45,851 nucleotides of DNA from positions 1-45,851 of the forward strand of contig NZ_KB905281.1 of the NCBI RefSeq assembly GCF_000378745.1. The letters run 5' to 3'. A program made the translations under genes and the position numbers. Below, piece by piece: positions 23,672-31,403 of this stretch (within the stretch, counting starts at the first letter, position 1; the number at the start of each line of letters is the position of its first letter). The notes under the pieces are model-generated. The model was given only the letters and a program-made list of their open reading frames with translations. It searched no databases and was not told the DNA's origin. This DNA comes from Prevotella amnii DSM 23384 = JCM 14753. GTDB lineage: Bacteria; Bacteroidota; Bacteroidia; Bacteroidales; Bacteroidaceae.

Positions 23672-25513
23672 TTGAAGACTTTTGAAGAGTTAGGTGTTAG
23701 CGAGGATATTCGCAAAGCCATTGAGGAGCAGGGATTTGAGTATCCTATGCCAGTACAGGAAGAGGTAATTCCTTATTTATTAGGTAATCGTAATGATGTT
23801 ATAGCGTTAGCTCAGACGGGAACGGGTAAAACAGCAGCATTTGGATTGCCATTATTACAGCGTATAGATACCAGTAGAAAGGAAACTCAAGCCATAGTGC
23901 TTAGTCCTACACGTGAGTTGTGTTTACAGATAGCCGATGATTTAAAGGATTTTAGTAAGTATATTCCCCATTTACATATAGCAGCCGTTTATGGTGGTAC
24001 GTCTATAGAGGCGCAGATTAAGGAGTTAAAGCGTGGTGTTCAGATTATAGTAGCTACGCCTGGTCGTCTTATAGACTTGATGCATCGTGGTAAGGCTAAG
24101 TTAGAAAATGTATGTAACATTGTGCTTGATGAAGCTGATGAGATGTTAAACATGGGTTTTCAGGATAGTATTACCGAGATTTTAAGTGGTGTTCCTGAGG
24201 ATAGAAATACTCTTCTTTTCTCTGCAACAATGAGTAAAGATGTGGAGCGTGTAGCTAAAGGATATTTACACGACTATAAGGAGATAGTAGTAGGTAGCCG
24301 TAATGAAGGTGCTGAGAGTGTGAACCATATTTATTATATGGTAAATGCTAAGGATAAATATTTGGCTCTTAAGCGTTTAGTAGATTTTTATCCAAAGATA
24401 TATGCAATAGTTTTTTGTAGAACTAAGTTAGAAACACAAGAGGTTGCTGACAAACTTATCAAAGATGGATATAATGCAGAGGCTTTACATGGTGATTTAT
24501 CTCAACAGCAACGCGACTTAACAATGCAGAAATTTCGTTCACACCTTACACAGATTCTTGTAGCTACCGATGTGGCTGCTCGTGGATTGGACGTTACAGA
24601 GCTTACCCATGTTATAAATTATGGTTTACCAGATGATATAGAGAATTATACACATCGTTCAGGTCGTACAGGTCGTGCAGGAAAGAAAGGCACTTCTATT
24701 GCTATTATTCACTGTCGCGAGAAGTATAAAGTGCGTAATATAGAGCGAGTTATAGGTAAAGAGTTTGTAGATGGTACGCTTCCTTCTGCTGAAGAAATAT
24801 GTAAGAAACAGCTTTTTAAAACCATGTCCGATATACTAAAGACAGATGTCGACGAAGAGCAGATAGCTCCTTATGTAAAGGATATTAAGCATCAGTTTGA
24901 ATATATTGATAAAGAAGATCTTATTAAAAAGATTGTTTCTGTAACATTTGGTCGCTTTTTAAATTATTACAAAGACGCAGAGGATATAGAGAAGCCTACA
25001 GCTCAAAGCCGTAAGGCTGAGCGTAGTAATGATAGAGGTAATGGTAGGAGCAATAGGGGAGGCGATCGTAATCGTGGCTATAGTAAGGCAGAACGTGGCT
25101 TTAAACGTTTGTTTATAAATCTTGGAAAAGATGATGGTTTTTATCCCGGCGAGGTGATGCAGTTTATAAACAAACATGTACATGGAAGACAAACTGTTGG
25201 GCATATAGACTTGCTTAAGAAGCAAAGCTATATTGAAGTGCCAGAGCGCGATGCACGAAAAGTGAAAGATGCGCTTTCTGGAACAAGCTATAAGGGTAAG
25301 GAGGTGCGTTGTAAAGATGCAGAAGATGTGAGCAGAAGTCGTAAAGGGCGAACGGGTAAGCATAGCAGTTATCGTAAAGAAGACGATTTTAGCCGCAAGA
25401 TATACGGTAAAGAAGATTGGAAAAACCTTATAGGTAATAATGATATAAACCTTAAAGGGGAGGAACCAAACTTTGCCGAGGAAGGCTGGGCACGTCGTCG
25501 TCCAAAGAAATGA
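23672..25513 (+). CDS. DEAD-box ATP-dependent RNA helicase with C-terminal DbpA RNA-binding domain
   Basis: This 613-residue enzyme unwinds structured RNA, as in ribosome assembly or cold adaptation. The Q motif region is FEYPMPVQEE, motif I AQTGTGKT is at 47-54, motif II DEAD at 153-156, and motif III SAT at 184-186. Later motifs are VATDVAARGLDV and HRSGRTGRAG. A basic Arg/Gly/Asn-rich linker (about 450-475) precedes a DbpA-type RNA-binding domain (LFINLGKDDGFYPGEVMQFI through EVPERDARKVKDAL), then a basic tail. The start is TTG 23672: the protein aligns from KTFEELGVS, with no ATG upstream in frame. It has a leader of about 200 bases, consistent with RNA-level autoregulation. DeaD/CsdA or DbpA roles are both possible. 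Confidence 0.92.
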   Translation: MKTFEELGVSEDIRKAIEEQGFEYPMPVQEEVIPYLLGNRNDVIALAQTGTGKTAAFGLPLLQRIDTSRKETQAIVLSPTRELCLQIADDLKDFSKYIPHLHIAAVYGGTSIEAQIKELKRGVQIIVATPGRLIDLMHRGKAKLENVCNIVLDEADEMLNMGFQDSITEILSGVPEDRNTLLFSATMSKDVERVAKGYLHDYKEIVVGSRNEGAESVNHIYYMVNAKDKYLALKRLVDFYPKIYAIVFCRTKLETQEVADKLIKDGYNAEALHGDLSQQQRDLTMQKFRSHLTQILVATDVAARGLDVTELTHVINYGLPDDIENYTHRSGRTGRAGKKGTSIAIIHCREKYKVRNIERVIGKEFVDGTLPSAEEICKKQLFKTMSDILKTDVDEEQIAPYVKDIKHQFEYIDKEDLIKKIVSVTFGRFLNYYKDAEDIEKPTAQSRKAERSNDRGNGRSNRGGDRNRGYSKAERGFKRLFINLGKDDGFYPGEVMQFINKHVHGRQTVGHIDLLKKQSYIEVPERDARKVKDALSGTSYKGKEVRCKDAEDVSRSRKGRTGKHSSYRKEDDFSRKIYGKEDWKNLIGNNDINLKGEEPNFAEEGWARRRPKK

Positions 25514-25608
25514 TAATAAGAGGAAATATACTGTTTTACCATTATGGTATTATAAGTAAACTAATATAAAGATATAATATATTTTTAGACTTTAAAATAA
25601 AAAAGAAT

Positions 25609-26898
25609 ATGGAAGCTGATATTTCTGGTAATATTAAGAAAAGTATAGTTATTATAGGTGGTGGACTTGGTGGATTAGAGTTAGCTACGCGCTTAGTAAA
25701 AACCGACTTTCAGGTTACTTTGATAGATAAGAATAATTATAACCACTTCCCTCCTTTGATATATCAAGTAGCATCAGCAGGACTTGAACCAAGCAGTATA
25801 TCTTTTCCTTTTCGCAGGCTATTTCAGGAAAAAGATAATTTCTTTTTTCGTATGGCTACAGTAGAGAAGATAGAAACAGAGCAAAAGAGGGTAGTAACTT
25901 CTATAGGAGATATAGAATATGATTATTTGGTAATTGCTGCAGGTGCAACAACTAATTATTTTGGTAACAAGCAGATACAAGAAAACTGTTTGCCTATGAA
26001 GACCGTTTCTGAAGCTATGCATCTTCGTAATACTATTTTACGCAATTTGGAAAAGGCTGAAATAGAGAAAGATCCTGATAAGAAACAGGCTCTAATGAAT
26101 GTTGTTATAGTAGGAGGAGGTCCTGCAGGAGTAGAGATAGCCGGGGCAGTAGCTGAAATGAAGAAGAACGTTATAGCACGCGATTATCCTCATTTAGCAG
26201 CTAATAATCGTATGCATATCTATTTAGTGAATGCTGCCGACAGGTTGTTATCTACTATGGACGAATACTCTTCTCAAAAAGCATTGGAAGGATTAAAGGC
26301 ACTTTATGTGCATGTGCGACAGCCATACATGGCTTTAAGCTATGAAAATGGTGTGCTGAAAACAGATAAAGGATTAGATATTCCTGCCGAAACTGTAATT
26401 TGGGTAAGTGGTGTTTGTGCAACGCATATAGAAGGATTGCCGAAAGATAGTTATGGAAGAGCTGGTCGTATAAAAACAGATCGTTTCTGTAAGGTAAAAG
26501 GAGTGGAAGATGTATATGCTATAGGTGATATAAGTTTTGTTGAAGGCGATGAGGAATATCCTAATGGTCATCCACAGCTTGCGCAAGTAGCAATACAACA
26601 AGCTAAGTGTGTTGCAAAGAATTTTGAAGCAGAAGTAAAAGGTAAAAGCCCAGAGATGTTTAAATATAAGAATCTCGGCACTATGGCTACTATAGGACGC
26701 AACCGTGCTGTTGCAGAGATAGGGAAAAGCAAGTTTAGCGGATTTTTTGCATGGTTCCTTTGGTTAGTAGTACATCTTAGATCTATACTTGGGGTAAAAA
26801 ATAAGACAATCATTCTTCTGAACTGGCTATGGGGATATATTAATTATAAGCAAAGTCTTAGATTAATACTAAAGGCAGATGATAAAAATAAAGAGTAG
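25609..26898 (+). CDS. ndh: Type II NADH dehydrogenase (NDH-2), FAD-dependent
   Basis: This 429-residue peripheral membrane flavoprotein passes electrons from NADH to quinone without pumping protons. The FAD-binding motif IIGGGLGGLELA lies near residues 15-26, and a second nucleotide motif VVIVGGGPAGVEIAG near 165-179. NDH-2 signatures include NNYNHFPPLIYQVASAGLEP, YAIGDISFVEGD and HPQLAQVAIQQAK. The C-terminal amphipathic and hydrophobic segment FFAWFLWLVVHLRSILGVK anchors it to the membrane, followed by a second stretch WLWGYINYKQSLRLIL. It lies 95 bases after the helicase gene and ends at a strong terminator. Confidence 0.92.
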   Translation: MEADISGNIKKSIVIIGGGLGGLELATRLVKTDFQVTLIDKNNYNHFPPLIYQVASAGLEPSSISFPFRRLFQEKDNFFFRMATVEKIETEQKRVVTSIGDIEYDYLVIAAGATTNYFGNKQIQENCLPMKTVSEAMHLRNTILRNLEKAEIEKDPDKKQALMNVVIVGGGPAGVEIAGAVAEMKKNVIARDYPHLAANNRMHIYLVNAADRLLSTMDEYSSQKALEGLKALYVHVRQPYMALSYENGVLKTDKGLDIPAETVIWVSGVCATHIEGLPKDSYGRAGRIKTDRFCKVKGVEDVYAIGDISFVEGDEEYPNGHPQLAQVAIQQAKCVAKNFEAEVKGKSPEMFKYKNLGTMATIGRNRAVAEIGKSKFSGFFAWFLWLVVHLRSILGVKNKTIILLNWLWGYINYKQSLRLILKADDKNKE

Positions 26899-26920
26899 GA
26901 GTGATGGTAATATAATTATT

Positions 26921-26959
26921 AAGCGAATATGTAATAATCTACATATTCGCTTTTTTTTT
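26921..26959 (+). terminator. Rho-independent terminator of ndh
   Basis: AAGCGAATATGTA (26921-26933) pairs perfectly with TACATATTCGCTT (26940-26952), followed by a T run to 26959. Confidence 0.95.
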
Positions 26960-27261
26960 AGAAAGAGCAGGTATAAGTAAATAATATAGCAAGCTTTTTG
27001 TTGTAAAGAGGTGGCGTTTATAAGCCTAAGATATAATCTTTTTCTAAAAAAGAAAGTACCTTTTTGTAGGAAAAATAACTTATTTTTAATATAAAAATAG
27101 ATTAAAAATGCTATAAAAATAACTTATTTTTCTTTTTCGTACTTGTTTTTTTGTTGTTTATAGCATTGTTATTTTAACCTTATATAGAGGTGTTTTTATT
27201 TATTAAGATATAGCCTTATATTTATATTATTTATAAAGTGATTAGCAACTTTCTTATGTTA
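26960..27261. other. AT-rich convergent intergenic gap between ndh and the GlsB-like gene
   Basis: No gene is supported. It holds the dispersed repeat copy B (27093-27133) and two copies of the palindrome-like AAAAATAACTTATTTTT (27071-27087 and 27115-27131). No clear terminator for the minus-strand gene was seen. Confidence 0.55.
27093..27133 (+). repeat. Copy B of the 41-bp AT-rich dispersed repeat
   Basis: The reverse complement matches 12239-12279 at 36 of 41 positions. Like copy A, it sits just beyond the 3' end of a minus-strand gene. Confidence 0.6.
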
Positions 27262-28263
27262 TTATATTTGTTTTTTATCTATTTTGTATATTAACTTATT
27301 AGCCCCACTTGTAAAAGCTATTGACTCTGGGTGCTCATTAGCGTAGCTTTCTATGTGACGAATGCGTTTTTCTTCAAATATTTCGTCAATAGCTATAAGT
27401 ATTCCTGTTTCTTCCACTTCTCCAAAACCATAGTTAATGGCAGTGCCAAATGTTTTCATAGTAGGTGATAGGTTCATATACGCATTTACTAATGGAGGAA
27501 TATTATAACCTAAGTTGCGTATTTCGGTATTTAAGAGCTTGTAATCTTCTTTAAAGTTGTCGCCGGAGAAGAATTTTTTAAGTTCGTCTTCAGGGGTATC
27601 AATTTTTAGAGGTTTGATAGGAATAATAAGGTTTTCTTTATCATCGAAATATTTTTTTAGGAAATAAAGAATGAGATCTCTCCCTCGTCTTATGTAAGAA
27701 GGGTACATAGTAACCTTACCAAAAAAGTATTTACAGTTAGGCTTTAATACGGTAAGAGCTCCTAAGCCGTCCCAAAGGTTATCAAGAGCGAAAATACTTT
27801 TAGAGTTGCGTCTTATGTTTTGATATCCTAAAGATACGAAAGATCTGCCAAGCTCTACGGTGTAAGGAGCATACTCTTTCATAAATTTTTCAGAGAAGTG
27901 GAACATGTGGCTTGTAGCAAGTAAAGGCTGTCCGTTAGCATCTTTTTTCCAATCTTCTCCAAAGATATATCTATATCCTCCTATTATTTCTTCTGCTTCA
28001 GGATTCCATACTATAAGCTGTTTACAACAATTCTCCATCGAATCGAAATCATCTATATCAACAGCTTTACCTGTTCCTCCACCTGCAGTTCTGAAAGCTT
28101 CCTCGCGTAAGCGTCCTATCTCTAACATAGTGTTTGGCGAGTTTTGTGCAGTTACAACATATACTTCGTTGTGGCTTTTATTTGTCTTGCGCAGTAATTT
28201 ATCTAATGTAAGCTCGCTCTTTATTAGAGCCTTATCCACAGGCTTAATTATTTCTTCTTCCAT
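27262..28263 (-). CDS. glsB: GNAT-type N-acyltransferase, probable glycine-lipid synthase subunit (GlsB-like)
   Basis: This 333-residue cytoplasmic or peripheral membrane protein belongs to the OlsB/hemolysin-like acyltransferase group. Visible signatures are EIGRLREEAFRTAGGGTGK, LIVWNPEAEEIIGGYRYIFG, YTVELGRSFVSLGYQ and LDNLWDGLGALTVLKPNCKYFFGKVTMYPSY. In Bacteroides, such a protein paired with an adjacent PlsC-like O-acyltransferase makes N-acylated glycine lipids. OlsB-type enzymes make ornithine lipids. The pair is conserved here: the PlsC-like gene lies upstream, 55 bases away on the same strand. The amino-acid substrate cannot be proven from sequence. Confidence 0.8.
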   Translation of the reverse strand: MEEEIIKPVDKALIKSELTLDKLLRKTNKSHNEVYVVTAQNSPNTMLEIGRLREEAFRTAGGGTGKAVDIDDFDSMENCCKQLIVWNPEAEEIIGGYRYIFGEDWKKDANGQPLLATSHMFHFSEKFMKEYAPYTVELGRSFVSLGYQNIRRNSKSIFALDNLWDGLGALTVLKPNCKYFFGKVTMYPSYIRRGRDLILYFLKKYFDDKENLIIPIKPLKIDTPEDELKKFFSGDNFKEDYKLLNTEIRNLGYNIPPLVNAYMNLSPTMKTFGTAINYGFGEVEETGILIAIDEIFEEKRIRHIESYANEHPESIAFTSGANKLIYKIDKKQI

Positions 28264-28318
28264 AAATATGGTTACTTAAAAGTGTCTTGTGTTTGTTTGT
28301 GTTAAGATAATAGTTTTA

Positions 28319-29155
28319 TTATAATTCATAAACCTTATCTTCTACATATTTTGCCCACTCTTTAGGAGTTTTACTCTTATCAAAGGTTTGCCAAGGTATA
28401 GGCTTGCCTATGTTTATGTAAAAAGTTTTTCCTATATTTTTATACATTTCATCAACAAGAAATAGCATTGCTAAGTTTATCTTTTTTAAGTATTTATCGC
28501 TAAAATGAGCAATGCGATAGAAGCGTTCAGAGTTTTGCCCACCAAAGAAAATAGGTACTATGTCGCGTTTATATTCTACGCTTTTGGTGATAAAGGTCTT
28601 TTTCCAAGGAAGGTCATGTATATGCCCATTTATCTTTCTGCTATTAAGCCCGGCTGGGAACATTATGATGTGATTATTGCTTTGAAAGGCAGCTTCAATC
28701 ATTTTAGGGAAGTCTCTGTGTTGTTTTCCTGTTTTGTTTATACCTATGCTTATAGGCTTTAGACTGGGCAGATTTAATAATAGGTCGTTAACTAAATATT
28801 TAAACTTACCGTCATAATGCCGCCCTATTATAGCACCAAGCGCAACACCATCTTGACCACCTAAAGGATGATTTGAAACAAAGGTATAAAACTTACCGTC
28901 ATCTTTCTTAGGCAAATTTTCTAAACCATTTATTTTGAGCGTCATACCGAGATATTTCATACATTCCTCAAGCCATTCTGTACCTGAAAAGGACCTTGAA
29001 TCCCATAGAAATTTGTTTACTTGTTCTTCGTGGATTATGCCCTTTAACCAGTTAATAGCAAAGCGAGGTACAAACCTTGCTTTGTTTCCCATTTTACTCT
29101 TGAGAATGTTCTCAATATCAATAGTTTTCTGAATACTTTCTCCCATATTCTTCAT
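28319..29155 (-). CDS. glsA: PlsC-like O-acyltransferase, probable glycine-lipid subunit (GlsA-like)
   Basis: This 278-residue lysophospholipid acyltransferase-like protein would add the second acyl chain to an N-acyl amino acid. The active-site block is SNHPLGGQD, with H96 and D102. The spacing is H-X5-D rather than the standard H-X4-D of PlsC, a form I associate with this Bacteroidetes family. The later motif MFPAGLNSRK (about 165-174) and the substrate-binding segment DIVPIFFGGQNSERFYRI follow. There is no signal peptide. ATG 29155 is used; ATG 29146 (MGESIQ) is an alternative. It is the first gene of a two-gene operon with the GlsB-like gene. Confidence 0.8.
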   Translation of the reverse strand: MKNMGESIQKTIDIENILKSKMGNKARFVPRFAINWLKGIIHEEQVNKFLWDSRSFSGTEWLEECMKYLGMTLKINGLENLPKKDDGKFYTFVSNHPLGGQDGVALGAIIGRHYDGKFKYLVNDLLLNLPSLKPISIGINKTGKQHRDFPKMIEAAFQSNNHIIMFPAGLNSRKINGHIHDLPWKKTFITKSVEYKRDIVPIFFGGQNSERFYRIAHFSDKYLKKINLAMLFLVDEMYKNIGKTFYINIGKPIPWQTFDKSKTPKEWAKYVEDKVYEL

Positions 29156-29171
29156 TTCTCAAAACAATATG

Positions 29172-29179
29172 CAAAAATA
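29172..29179 (-). promoter_or_regulatory. -7 promoter box of the glsA-glsB-like operon
   Basis: On the minus strand this reads TATTTTTG, matching TAnnTTTG, 17 bases before the start codon. No TTTG lies at the -33 distance. Confidence 0.4.
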
Positions 29180-29328
29180 AATAAATATTTTTGGAAATTA
29201 CCATGTTATTAGTATAAATATTGAAATATATGCGTAATTTGTTATATTAATTAAATTTTATTTCTCACTTTTTTTGATATCACCCGTATAGTAAAAAAAG
29301 GAAAAACTCTTAGTTGGATAAAATATTG

Positions 29329-29358
29329 TGGGGGAATGTGGAGGAATGTGGTGAAATT
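29329..29358 (+). promoter_or_regulatory. MraZ operator: three 10-bp direct repeats
   Basis: TGGGGGAATG (29329-29338), TGGAGGAATG (29339-29348) and TGGTGAAATT (29349-29358) repeat TGG-n-G at exact 10-base spacing. Known MraZ boxes are TGGGN repeats with the same 10-base period. They cover the -33 region of the mraZ promoter, as expected for autorepression. Confidence 0.8.
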
Positions 29359-29362
29359 TATG

Positions 29363-29370
29363 TAACTTTG
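29363..29370 (+). promoter_or_regulatory. -7 box of the dcw cluster promoter
   Basis: TAACTTTG matches TAnnTTTG, directly after the MraZ repeats and 39 bases before ATG 29410. Confidence 0.7.
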
Positions 29371-29409
29371 GGGTCTACTTAGGTATTGTGTAAAAATAAA
29401 ATTGTTATT

Positions 29410-29853
29410 ATGAGGTTTCTTGGCAATGTAGATGCAAGGGTAGATGTAAAGGGTAGGGCTTTTTTCCCATCTACGTTTCGTAAGATACTAAGTGTGTCTG
29501 GCGAAGAATCTCTTATTATGCGAAAAGATCTTTTTGAGCCGTGCCTTGTGCTTTATCCACAGTCGGTGTGGAATGATAGGTTAGATACTTTAAGAGCCAA
29601 GCTAAGTAGGTGGAATAAGCGTGACCAGATGGTTTACCGTCAGTATGTTTCTGATGTAGAGGTGATTACTTTAGATACTAACGGTAGGATACTTATACCT
29701 AAGCGTTATCTCTGTCTTGCAAATATAGAGCAAGAGATAAGTTTTATAGGTATGGATGATAGCATAGAAATATGGTCAAAGGGTAACACTTTAGAGGAGT
29801 TTATGCCCTATGAAGAGTTAGGAAAAGCTTTAGAAGACTTAATGGAAAAGTAA
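29410..29853 (+). CDS. mraZ: MraZ transcriptional regulator of the dcw cluster
   Basis: This 147-residue protein has two AbrB-like (SpoVT fold) DNA-binding halves: MRFLGNVDARVDVKGRAFFP with FPSTFRKIL, and EVITLDTNGRILIPKRYL. It assembles into a ring that binds repeated TGGG-type boxes and regulates its own operon. I use ATG 29410 because the protein aligns from RFLG. A TTG at 29386 would add 8 residues not expected in the family. The operator repeats lie 52-81 bases upstream. It heads the cell-wall and division cluster, followed by rsmH after 64 bases. Confidence 0.95.
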   Translation: MRFLGNVDARVDVKGRAFFPSTFRKILSVSGEESLIMRKDLFEPCLVLYPQSVWNDRLDTLRAKLSRWNKRDQMVYRQYVSDVEVITLDTNGRILIPKRYLCLANIEQEISFIGMDDSIEIWSKGNTLEEFMPYEELGKALEDLMEK

Positions 29854-29917
29854 TGAAGGCATTTTAAATGCCATAAAAAGATATTTTTAAGAAACAACAA
29901 TAATAATAGCAACTATA

Positions 29918-30874
29918 ATGATAAAAACTGCTGAAAGTTACCATGTTCCCGTTCTTCTCAAAGAGAGTGTTGATGGGTTAAACATTCGTAAGGGTGGCAT
30001 CTATGTAGATGTTACTTTTGGTGGTGGTGGCCATAGTAGAGAGATATTATCCCATTTATCAGGCAATGCCCATCTTTATAGTTTTGATCAAGATTTAGAT
30101 GCAGAGCAGAACATAAAGTATCTTACTGAAAGTGATAAAGAAATTAGTAAGAAATTTACTTTTGTGCGCTCTAACTTTAGGTATCTAAAGAATTGGATGC
30201 GTTATTATGGTGTAGATAAAATAGATGGATTGATAGCCGATTTGGGTGTTAGTAGTCATCATTTTGATGATGAAAATCGTGGTTTTTCTTTTCGTTTTGA
30301 TGATGCTCCTTTAGATATGCGTATGAATAAGGAGTCTGGTAAGCAGGCTTTTGATGTTTTAAATGATTATAAGGAGGAAGATTTGGCGAGACTATTTTAT
30401 GTCTATGGTGAGCTGAAACAGTCTAAGCGTATTGCTGCTGCGATAGTAAAGGGTAGGGCAAATAAAGCTATAAGGACTACAACGGACTTTTTAAAAATAG
30501 TCAATCCTTTTTTTATGCGTGTTAGGGAAAAGAAAGATATGGCAAAGCTGTTTCAAGCCCTGCGTATAGAAGTGAATCAGGAAATGCAGGCTTTAACCAA
30601 GATGCTTACATCGGCGATAGAGCTTTTAGCCCCTGGTGGGCGTTTGTCTGTGATAACTTACCATTCGTTAGAAGATCGTTTGGTTAAGAATTTTATGAAA
30701 TCTGGTAATGCGGAAGGAAAGATTTCTCAAGATTTCTTTGGTAGGATAAAAACTCCTTTTAAGTTGGTAAATAACAAAGTGATTGTTGCCACAGATGAAG
30801 AAATAGAGAGAAATCCTCGAAGTCGTAGTGCAAAATTAAGAATTGCAGAGAAGAAACATGAAGAAAGAGGATAA
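29918..30874 (+). CDS. rsmH: 16S rRNA (cytosine-1402-N4)-methyltransferase RsmH (MraW)
   Basis: This 318-residue SAM-dependent enzyme methylates C1402 in the ribosomal P site. The SAM loop is VDVTFGGGGHS (residues 30-40). Family blocks are DGLIADLGVSSHHFDDENRG, FRFDDAPLDMRM, and the C-terminal VITYHSLEDRLVKNF with NPRSRSAKLRIAE. The length is normal. Its last 17 bases overlap the ftsL-like gene, which shows tight translational coupling. Confidence 0.96.
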   Translation: MIKTAESYHVPVLLKESVDGLNIRKGGIYVDVTFGGGGHSREILSHLSGNAHLYSFDQDLDAEQNIKYLTESDKEISKKFTFVRSNFRYLKNWMRYYGVDKIDGLIADLGVSSHHFDDENRGFSFRFDDAPLDMRMNKESGKQAFDVLNDYKEEDLARLFYVYGELKQSKRIAAAIVKGRANKAIRTTTDFLKIVNPFFMRVREKKDMAKLFQALRIEVNQEMQALTKMLTSAIELLAPGGRLSVITYHSLEDRLVKNFMKSGNAEGKISQDFFGRIKTPFKLVNNKVIVATDEEIERNPRSRSAKLRIAEKKHEERG

Positions 30875-31394
30875 AAAAGAGGAAATAGCAGATAATACTG
30901 TTTTACCTATAAAAGAAGAACAGTTAGCAGAGGTGCATACATTATCTGTTGAGGGAAAAGAAGAAGTAAAAGAAGATGAAGAAAAGGAAGCAGAGTCTGA
31001 GGTAGAAGAAAGGATAGATAGGATAGAAAGAGCTTTGCAAGATCAAGCTCAAGAGGGCGAGAAGCCGCAGTCGTCTAGTTTTACTTTTACCAAGATTATA
31101 GGTGGAGATATTCTTTCAGCTCAAGTGCTTCGCAATAATATAGGTTTGATCCTGTTAATAGTGTTATTTATTATTATTTATATTACTAATAGATATAATG
31201 CTCAGAAGTATTTGATAGAGATAGATAAGCTGAATACAGAGCTGGAAGATGCTAAGTATAGAGCTCTCTCAAGTAGTAGTCAGCTAACAGAGAAGACGCG
31301 TGAAAGCCATATACTCGAGTTGCTTAAAAACAATAAAGACAGTGTGCTTAAAATATCAGATAGGCCTCCCTATATAATAAATGTTCCAGAATAA
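30858..31394 (+). CDS. ftsL: FtsL-like bitopic division protein
   Basis: This 178-residue protein has a long acidic, Glu/Lys-rich cytoplasmic N-terminus (about 1-75). One membrane helix follows, IGLILLIVLFIIIYI (about 95-115), then a short coiled-coil-like periplasmic part (LIEIDKLNTELEDAKYRALS). This is the topology of FtsL, which links FtsQ and FtsB-type proteins to FtsI/FtsW. The identification depends on position between rsmH and ftsI and on topology, since FtsL sequences diverge strongly. ATG 30858 is chosen over an upstream TTG (30843). It overlaps rsmH by 17 bases and ends 9 bases before ftsI. Confidence 0.85.
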   Translation: MKKEDKKEEIADNTVLPIKEEQLAEVHTLSVEGKEEVKEDEEKEAESEVEERIDRIERALQDQAQEGEKPQSSSFTFTKIIGGDILSAQVLRNNIGLILLIVLFIIIYITNRYNAQKYLIEIDKLNTELEDAKYRALSSSSQLTEKTRESHILELLKNNKDSVLKISDRPPYIINVPE

Positions 31395-31403
31395 AAGAAT
31401 AGC

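Noticed and set aside
23608..23685. Small 25-codon frame (MRVRIVVSFLFYIRIIIK...) in the helicase leader
   Set aside because: It overlaps the helicase start out of frame, has no ribosome-binding feature and has AT-driven composition. It is probably chance.
27071..27131. Two copies of AAAAATAACTTATTTTT separated by 27 bases, resembling a minimal CRISPR array
   Set aside because: There are only two copies, extreme AT low complexity, no cas genes, and part of the unit belongs to a dispersed repeat. A CRISPR call is not supported.
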